Below, piece by piece: positions 59,957 through 64,000 of a stretch of DNA of 64,000 nt. A program made the position numbers and the translations under genes. The notes beneath the pieces were generated by a model. The model searched no databases, was not told the origin of the DNA, and was given only the letters and a program-made list of their open reading frames with translations. Source of the DNA: Demequina salsinemoris (GTDB lineage Bacteria; Actinomycetota; Actinomycetes; Actinomycetales; Demequinaceae); NCBI RefSeq assembly GCF_000974805.1, contig NZ_BBQZ01000006.1:1-64000 (forward strand). Reading direction: 5' to 3'. Numbering within the stretch: the first letter of the stretch is position 1; every line of letters begins with the position of its first letter.

Positions 59957-60090
59957 GATGAGGCCAGACTACGGGAGCGCGCGCGGGTGCCGATAGCCCG
60001 TTTCGCGTCACGCGGGGGGTCGCCGGTAATCTTGGTGCCAGCATCCCGCCCACCGCGCGCGACAGCCGCGCCATTCACAGGAGCAGACAC

Positions 60091-60336
60091 GTGGCACGAG
60101 CCAAGAAGAACGACCGCGAGACCTTCAAGGCGCCGCGGAACCTCGGCAAGAGCAGCTCCGAGAACCCGAAGTGGCTCGTCCCGGCGATCGTCACGCTGCT
60201 GGTCATCGGCCTGGCGTGGATCACCGTGCACTACATCACCCAGGGCGCGTACCCGTTCCCCATCTACAACTGGAACGTCCTGGTGGGCTTCAGCTTCTTC
60301 GCCGTCGCGATGGGGCTGCTCACGCGCTGGAAGTAG
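60091..60336 (+). CDS. crgA: Cell division protein CrgA
   Basis: An 81-residue protein with two membrane helices (WLVPAIVTLLVIGLAWITVHYI and NVLVGFSFFAVAMGLLTRWK) and a polar N-terminus. It coordinates FtsZ with peptidoglycan synthesis at the septum in actinobacteria. It begins at GTG 60091 with AGGAG 7 nt before. A strong terminator follows. Confidence 0.95.
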   Translation: MARAKKNDRETFKAPRNLGKSSSENPKWLVPAIVTLLVIGLAWITVHYITQGAYPFPIYNWNVLVGFSFFAVAMGLLTRWK

Positions 60337-60363
60337 AAGTCCTGTAGTTCTCCCCAGTCGTCG

Positions 60364-60403
60364 GCCCCCGCACGCGTGACATATCCACAGCGTGCGGGGG
60401 TTT
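60364..60403 (+). terminator. crgA rho-independent terminator
   Basis: cccccgcacgc (60364-60374) and gcgtgcggggg (60389-60399) form a perfect 11-bp stem followed by TTTT. The 14-nt loop contains ATATCCACA, one base off a DnaA box. Confidence 0.9.
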
Positions 60404-60512
60404 TCTCACAAGCACGGAACTGTGGATAACACTGTGGGAATGTGAATAACATCCGTGTAGTTATCCCCATGACTCTCCACACCTTGGGATAACTACACCG
60501 GTGTTATTCACA
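60380..60512. other. Cluster of DnaA-box-like 9-mers
   Basis: Six sites resemble TTATCCACA: 60380 (+, one mismatch), 60421 (-, exact), 60441 (-, one), 60461 (+, one), 60484 (-, two), 60504 (+, one). They fill the convergent gap between crgA and the rhomboid gene, an AT-rich patch in a GC-rich window. Confidence 0.55.
60441..60512. repeat. 27-bp inverted repeat, 18-bp spacer
   Basis: 60441-60467 and 60486-60512 are reverse complements at 25 of 27 positions. A partial third copy of the inner half lies at 60342-60356. Just outside is a second element, ACACCGGTGT, at 60495-60504 (inside the right arm) and 60520-60529. Confidence 0.9.
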
Positions 60513-60598
60513 GGGAATTACACCGGTGTGAGTAAAGGTTCGCGGGCGCGCGGAGGCAGCGGGATCGGAATGAGACCCCTGCTACCGAGAGGTGCGGA

Positions 60599-61381
60599 TC
60601 AGCGGCGAGCGCCCTGCGGGCTCTTCACCCAGTGCAGCATCGCGAGCATCGTGGCCGCGCCGGCGACGGCGCCACCGAGGTGCGCCTGCCAGGACAGGCC
60701 AGGAACGATGAAGCCCAGCACGAGCCACAGACCACCCGTGGTCACCACCGACTGGTAGTTCAGCTTGAGCTTGTACAGGACGACGGCATACGCGGCGAAG
60801 AGCCCGAAGATCGCTCCCGAGGCGCCTCCGTGGACACCTGAGCTCGCAAGCAGCTCCACTGCGAGCGATCCGCCGAGCAGGGAGACGACGTAGAGGGCCG
60901 CGAAGCGCACGCGCCCCATGATCGGCTCGAGCTGCGTGCCGAACTGGAAGAGCACCAGCATGTTCATGCCGATGTGAAGCAGGCTGAAGTGGAGGAAGCC
61001 CGAGGTGATCCAGCGGTACCACTCCTCGCCGAGGCCACCGAGCTCACCATCGAGCGCGGGGATCAGTCCCCATTCGGCTGCCCACTGCTGAGTTCCGAGG
61101 ACGAGCGTGCCATACAGATAGGCCGCGACGTTGAGGCCGATGATCGTGTACGTGACGTACGGCCTGCCGAACGCGCTCGTGAAGCCGAGGCGGTTCACGA
61201 CGGAGCGGGACTGCTGCCGCGCCTGGCGCGCGCAGTCGACGCAGATGATGCCGACCGGTGCGGGGGTCTGGCACTCGGGGCAGGTGGGTCTTCCGCAGCG
61301 CTGGCAGGAGACGTAGGAGACGCGGTCGGGGTGGCGGGGGCACACGGGTTCCATGGCGGTCCCGCCACCCGACGCGGTCAT
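60599..61381 (-). CDS. Rhomboid-family intramembrane serine protease with zinc ribbon
   Basis: A 260-residue protein. The N-terminus is a cysteine/histidine-rich zinc-binding ribbon (CPRHPDRVSYVSCQRC, CPECQ, CVDCA). Six membrane helices follow with the catalytic dyad S188 (GGASGAIFG) and H234 (WQAHLGG). It may cleave membrane proteins within the bilayer; targets are unknown. The ATG at 61381 may be replaced by an internal ATG nine codons on (MEPVCPRH). Confidence 0.92.
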   Translation of the reverse strand: MTASGGGTAMEPVCPRHPDRVSYVSCQRCGRPTCPECQTPAPVGIICVDCARQARQQSRSVVNRLGFTSAFGRPYVTYTIIGLNVAAYLYGTLVLGTQQWAAEWGLIPALDGELGGLGEEWYRWITSGFLHFSLLHIGMNMLVLFQFGTQLEPIMGRVRFAALYVVSLLGGSLAVELLASSGVHGGASGAIFGLFAAYAVVLYKLKLNYQSVVTTGGLWLVLGFIVPGLSWQAHLGGAVAGAATMLAMLHWVKSPQGARR

Positions 61382-61390
61382 CGAGGGGTG

Positions 61391-61939
61391 TTACTCGGCG
61401 ATGGTGACGGACGTGATCATCACGTCCTCGACCGGACGGTCGCCGGGGCCGGTCTTGGTGGTGGCGATCTTGTCCACGACAGCCTTGGACTCGTCGTCGA
61501 CGACCTTGCCGAAGATGGTGTGCTTGCCGTTGAGCCAGTCGGGGTTCGTCACCGTGATGAAGAACTGCGAGCCGTTGGTGCCCGCGGGCTTGCCCGTGAT
61601 GGGGTTGACGCGCTTGCCGGCGTTCGCCATCGCGAGCAGGTAGGGCTCGGAGAAGGTGAGCTCGGGGTGCGGCTCGTCGTCGAAGGTGTAGCCCGGGCCG
61701 CCGGTGCCGGTGCCGAGCGGGCAGCCGCCCTGGATCATGAAGCCGTCGATCACGCGGTGGAAGACGAGGCCGTCGTAGAAGGGCTCGTGACTGGCCTCGC
61801 CGGTCATCGGGTCCTTCCACTCCTTCTCGCCCGTGGCGAGGCCGACGAAGTTCGCCACCGTGTTCGGGGCGTGGTTGGGGAACAGCTCGATGCGGATCTC
61901 ACCGGCCGTGGTCTGGAGCGTTGCGATCATGCTCAGCAT
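61391..61939 (-). CDS. ppiA: Cyclophilin-type peptidyl-prolyl isomerase
   Basis: A 182-residue cytoplasmic cyclophilin with FHRVIDGFMIQGG, NGSQFFIT and LNGKHTIFGKVV, the residues that form the active site. It lacks a signal peptide. A ppiA beside crgA is conserved near oriC in mycobacteria. Start could be the ATG at 61939 or 61930. Confidence 0.95.
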   Translation of the reverse strand: MLSMIATLQTTAGEIRIELFPNHAPNTVANFVGLATGEKEWKDPMTGEASHEPFYDGLVFHRVIDGFMIQGGCPLGTGTGGPGYTFDDEPHPELTFSEPYLLAMANAGKRVNPITGKPAGTNGSQFFITVTNPDWLNGKHTIFGKVVDDESKAVVDKIATTKTGPGDRPVEDVMITSVTIAE

Positions 61940-62020
61940 TGTGGCACAACGCCTCGCCTTGGGACGTTGTAGGTGGCACGATGGGTAAACGGGACATCAA
62001 CGTTGAACAGGAGGCTCCCC

Positions 62021-63205
62021 ATGGGACGGCCCAAGGTGGACATCGACGCCGAGAAGTACCGCAAGCAGGCTGAAGAGGCTGCCGCGGCGGCGAAGGAGGC
62101 CGCCGACAAGGCCGCCGTGGCGGCGAGCGAGGCCGCCAAGCGCGCGGCCGAGTGGGCCGGCCCCAAGGTAGGGGAGGCCGTGGACTGGGCGAGCCCCAAG
62201 GTCGGCGAGGCGATGGAGTGGGCCGGTCCCAAGGTGGACGACGCCATGGCCTGGGCCGGACCGCGCTATGAGCAGGCCAAGGAGTGGGCTGGTCCCAAGG
62301 TCGAGGAGGCGGTCGCGTGGGCCAAGCCCCGCGCGGAGAAGGCCTACCGCAGCGGCGCCAGGAAGGCGTCGCCCTACGCGCACAAGGCTGGCGAGAAGAC
62401 GTCGGAGTGGGTCGACATCGCGCAGGCCGCGATCATCGGTGCCGCGATCCCCGCCGTCGTCGCCGCGATCGACGCCGCGGGCGTCGAGCCCGAGATCGAG
62501 GAGCCGAGGAAGGGCTCGCCCGCGAAGGCGCTGATCCCGATCGCGATCGCCGCGGCCGCGGGCGCGGCCCTCGTGGCGTGGGCGCGCAGGGACCCGGGCC
62601 GCGACGCCTGGGCGGGCGACGACAAGTGGGAGCTCGAGAGCCCCGAAGGCGACTTCCCCGCCAAGCTCCGCCACGATGTCAACAAGGCCGCCGACCTCAC
62701 CACGTCGACCATGAAGAAGGCGTTCGCGACGGTGTCCGACGCCGCGCAGACCGCGTCGAAGCAGGTGGTCGACGCCGCCGGTCCCGCGTGGGAGAAGGCC
62801 ATGGCCCAGCTCGGCCCGACCTATGAGAAGGCCAAGGAGGCGGCGGGCCCCGCCTACGAGCGCGTCAAGGACACCGCGGTCGAGGAGGCCAAGAAGATCT
62901 CGGACCAGGCCGGTCCCGCGATCGAGCGCGTCAAGGAGACGGCCACGGCGGAGGCGAAGAAGTTCGCCGAGTCCGTCGATGAGGCCCGCCACAACGCCGC
63001 GGTCGGCCTCGCGGACACGATCGATGATGCCGAGGGCGTCTGGGAGGACGAGGGCGGCACCGGCGAGGACGGCCTCACCCCCGAGGAGCGCAAGGACGAG
63101 GCGATGGCGCCCAAGAAGGCCCCCGCCAAGCGCGCGCCCGCCAAGAAGCCCGCGGCGAAGGCACCGGCCACGGACGAGGACAAGCCCGCCGAGGAGGCGA
63201 GCTGA
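62021..63205 (+). CDS. Ala/Lys-rich repeat protein of unknown function
   Basis: A 394-residue protein I do not recognise. Residues 10-45 are an AEEAAAAAKEAADKAA-type helix, followed by at least five WAGPKV(G/D/E)(E/D)A(V/M) units (about 46-110). A hydrophobic stretch (ALIPIAIAAAAGAALVAW, near 180) may cross the membrane. A second set of amphipathic AGPAYE(K/R)(A/V)K units follows, and the tail is histone-like (KKAPAKRAPAKKPAAKAPA). Start ATG has GGAGG 6 nt before. It resembles long coiled-coil or phasin-like proteins in composition only. Confidence 0.72.
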   Translation: MGRPKVDIDAEKYRKQAEEAAAAAKEAADKAAVAASEAAKRAAEWAGPKVGEAVDWASPKVGEAMEWAGPKVDDAMAWAGPRYEQAKEWAGPKVEEAVAWAKPRAEKAYRSGARKASPYAHKAGEKTSEWVDIAQAAIIGAAIPAVVAAIDAAGVEPEIEEPRKGSPAKALIPIAIAAAAGAALVAWARRDPGRDAWAGDDKWELESPEGDFPAKLRHDVNKAADLTTSTMKKAFATVSDAAQTASKQVVDAAGPAWEKAMAQLGPTYEKAKEAAGPAYERVKDTAVEEAKKISDQAGPAIERVKETATAEAKKFAESVDEARHNAAVGLADTIDDAEGVWEDEGGTGEDGLTPEERKDEAMAPKKAPAKRAPAKKPAAKAPATDEDKPAEEAS

Positions 63206-63254
63206 TCTGACACCGTCGCGCTGAGCCGCCGCTCGATGCGCTGAGGGAGCACGA

Positions 63255-63288
63255 ACGAAGGCCCGGACCGTGCGGTCCGGGCCTTCGT
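63255..63288. terminator. Bidirectional terminator between convergent genes
   Basis: acgaaggcccggacc (63255-63269) pairs perfectly with ggtccgggccttcgt (63274-63288), 15 bp around a 4-nt loop. It serves both the repeat protein gene and mntP. Confidence 0.85.
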
Positions 63289-63307
63289 CGTCCGTGCACC
63301 GCGGCGC

Positions 63308-63887
63308 TCAGGCCGCGCCGGAGAGGTGCTCGAGGAGGATCTTCACGCCGATGCCGATGAGCACGAGACCGCCGGCGAGCTCCGCCCACGAGCGAAGGTG
63401 CTCACCCGCGTGGTGTCCGACGCGGTAGCCGACCAGCGAGGCCAGGAACGTGACGACGCCGATGACTGCGACCGCGATCCAGATGTCGACGGCGAGGAAG
63501 GCGAAGGACACTCCGACCGCGAGCGCGTCGATGCTCGTCGCCACGCCGAGCACGAGCAGCTCGCGCGCGCCGATGCTGATGTCATCTCCGGGGACGTCGT
63601 CGTCCTCGTCGTCGGCGGACCGCGACTCCCACACCATCTTGCCGCCGATCGCGGCCAGCAGTCCGAAGGCGATCCAGTGGTCGAAGGCCTCGACCTGCTC
63701 CGCGAACGACGATGCGAGCAGCCACCCGAGCACGGGCATGAGTGCCTGGAAGGCGCCGAAGGTGATCGCGAGCTGGAGCGCCGGCTTCCAGACGAGCCGG
63801 CGCAGATGCAGGCCCTTGCCCACGGAGACGGCGAAGGCGTCGGCGGAGACGCCAAGCGCGGTGAGCAGCAGGGTGAGTGGCGACAAC
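63308..63887 (-). CDS. mntP: Manganese efflux protein MntP
   Basis: A 192-residue membrane protein with six helices and paired acidic motifs (GVSADAFAVSVGKGL and ATSIDALAVGVSFAF). It exports Mn(II). The start is taken as TTG 63887, giving the usual family length; the frame stays open upstream into the leader. A fragment of a Mn riboswitch precedes it. Confidence 0.88.
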
Positions 63888-63916
63888 GGAGGGGACCTCT
63901 CGGGTTCGGACCGCCG

Positions 63917-63955
63917 TGCCGAGGAGGTGGTGCGGGGATGCCTCGGCACGCTGAG
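63917..63955 (-). promoter_or_regulatory. Hairpin in the mntP leader (expression platform?)
   Basis: gtgccgagg and cctcggcac pair across about 15 nt between the riboswitch end and mntP. It could sequester or terminate in the absence of Mn; no U-tract is visible. Confidence 0.4.
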
Positions 63956-63963
63956 CACGTGCC

Positions 63964-64000
63964 GAAGGTCTTGCTCACCCGGCCTGAGCCAGGAACCCGC
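63964..64000 (-). ncRNA. 3' end of a yybP-ykoY manganese riboswitch, truncated by window
   Basis: The leader reads GTGAGCAAGACCTTCGGC, matching the conserved 3' end of yybP-ykoY RNAs (AGCAAGACCUU in Bacillus yybP). It is preceded by a short CTCA/GTGAG hairpin. The conserved GGGGAGUAGC part would lie outside the window. The position upstream of mntP supports the call. Confidence 0.6.

Noticed and set aside
60380-60512. The chromosomal origin oriC itself
   Set aside because: dnaA, dnaN, gyrB and rpmH are not adjacent, and the boxes lie between crgA and a rhomboid gene. A secondary cluster is more likely.

Overview
This window is high-GC actinobacterial chromosome. It looks like a motile member of the Micrococcales (Cellulomonadaceae/Demequinaceae-like), but the genus cannot be read from the sequence alone. 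Evidence: a Gram-positive flagellar set without P/L-ring genes; the actinobacterial block fhaA-fhaB-pstP-rodA-pbpA-pknA-pknB ... trpG-sortase E-crgA-rhomboid-ppiA, which lies near oriC in this phylum; a C50-carotenoid operon; and dense operons with ATGA/GTGA stop-start overlaps. No tRNA, rRNA, IS element or CRISPR was recognised.

Layout. 1-7735 (minus): chemotaxis. The transcription order is cheA, cheW, a 20-codon ORF, cheB, cheR, cheY2-cheX2, cheY1-cheX1, a terminator, then a separate methyl-accepting receptor cut by the window edge. 7868-8979: an unknown lipoprotein/membrane-protein pair. 9131-11620: feoA-feoB-FeoC-like iron uptake behind an IdeR/DtxR-type operator. 11680-11937: csrA. 12133-13638: a DUF222-HNH protein, followed by an 8-bp tandem array. 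13771-38611 (minus): the flagellar cluster, in transcription order fliD, fliS, FliT-position gene, an unknown 204-residue protein, flgB, flgC, fliE-fliF-fliG-fliH-fliI-fliJ-fliK, flgD, flgE, flbD, motA, motB, fliL, fliM, fliN, fliO, fliP, fliQ, fliR, flhB, flhA and a degenerate flhF-like gene. 38753-40554: fliC and a sigma-28 gene. 40981-44215 (plus): flgN, flgK, flgL, fliW.

44503-52881 (plus): the cell-wall/division signalling operon. Two FHA proteins, the PP2C phosphatase, a SEDS glycosyltransferase with its class B PBP, and two Ser/Thr kinases are nearly all stop-start coupled. 52954-58328: crtE-crtB-crtI-crtYe-crtYf-crtEb for a C50 carotenoid, sitting between pknB and trpG, which are usually closer. 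58343-61939: trpG, a 54-residue membrane protein, sortase E, crgA, rhomboid, ppiA. 62021-64000: a repeat-rich alanine/lysine protein and mntP with the 3' end of a Mn riboswitch.

Regulation visible in the DNA: sigma-28 has a good -35/-10 promoter and a likely leaderless start; fliC has a sigma-28-like promoter and a leader with two CsrA-type GGA sites, while CsrA and its antagonist FliW are both encoded here. The least explained signals are a 10-mer (GGACGATGCG) found 30 times exactly on both strands, a 72-bp inverted repeat carrying DnaA-box-like 9-mers beside crgA, 22-bp repeats upstream of fhaA, and a FliM that lacks the usual CheY-binding N-terminal peptide next to two CheY-CheX pairs.
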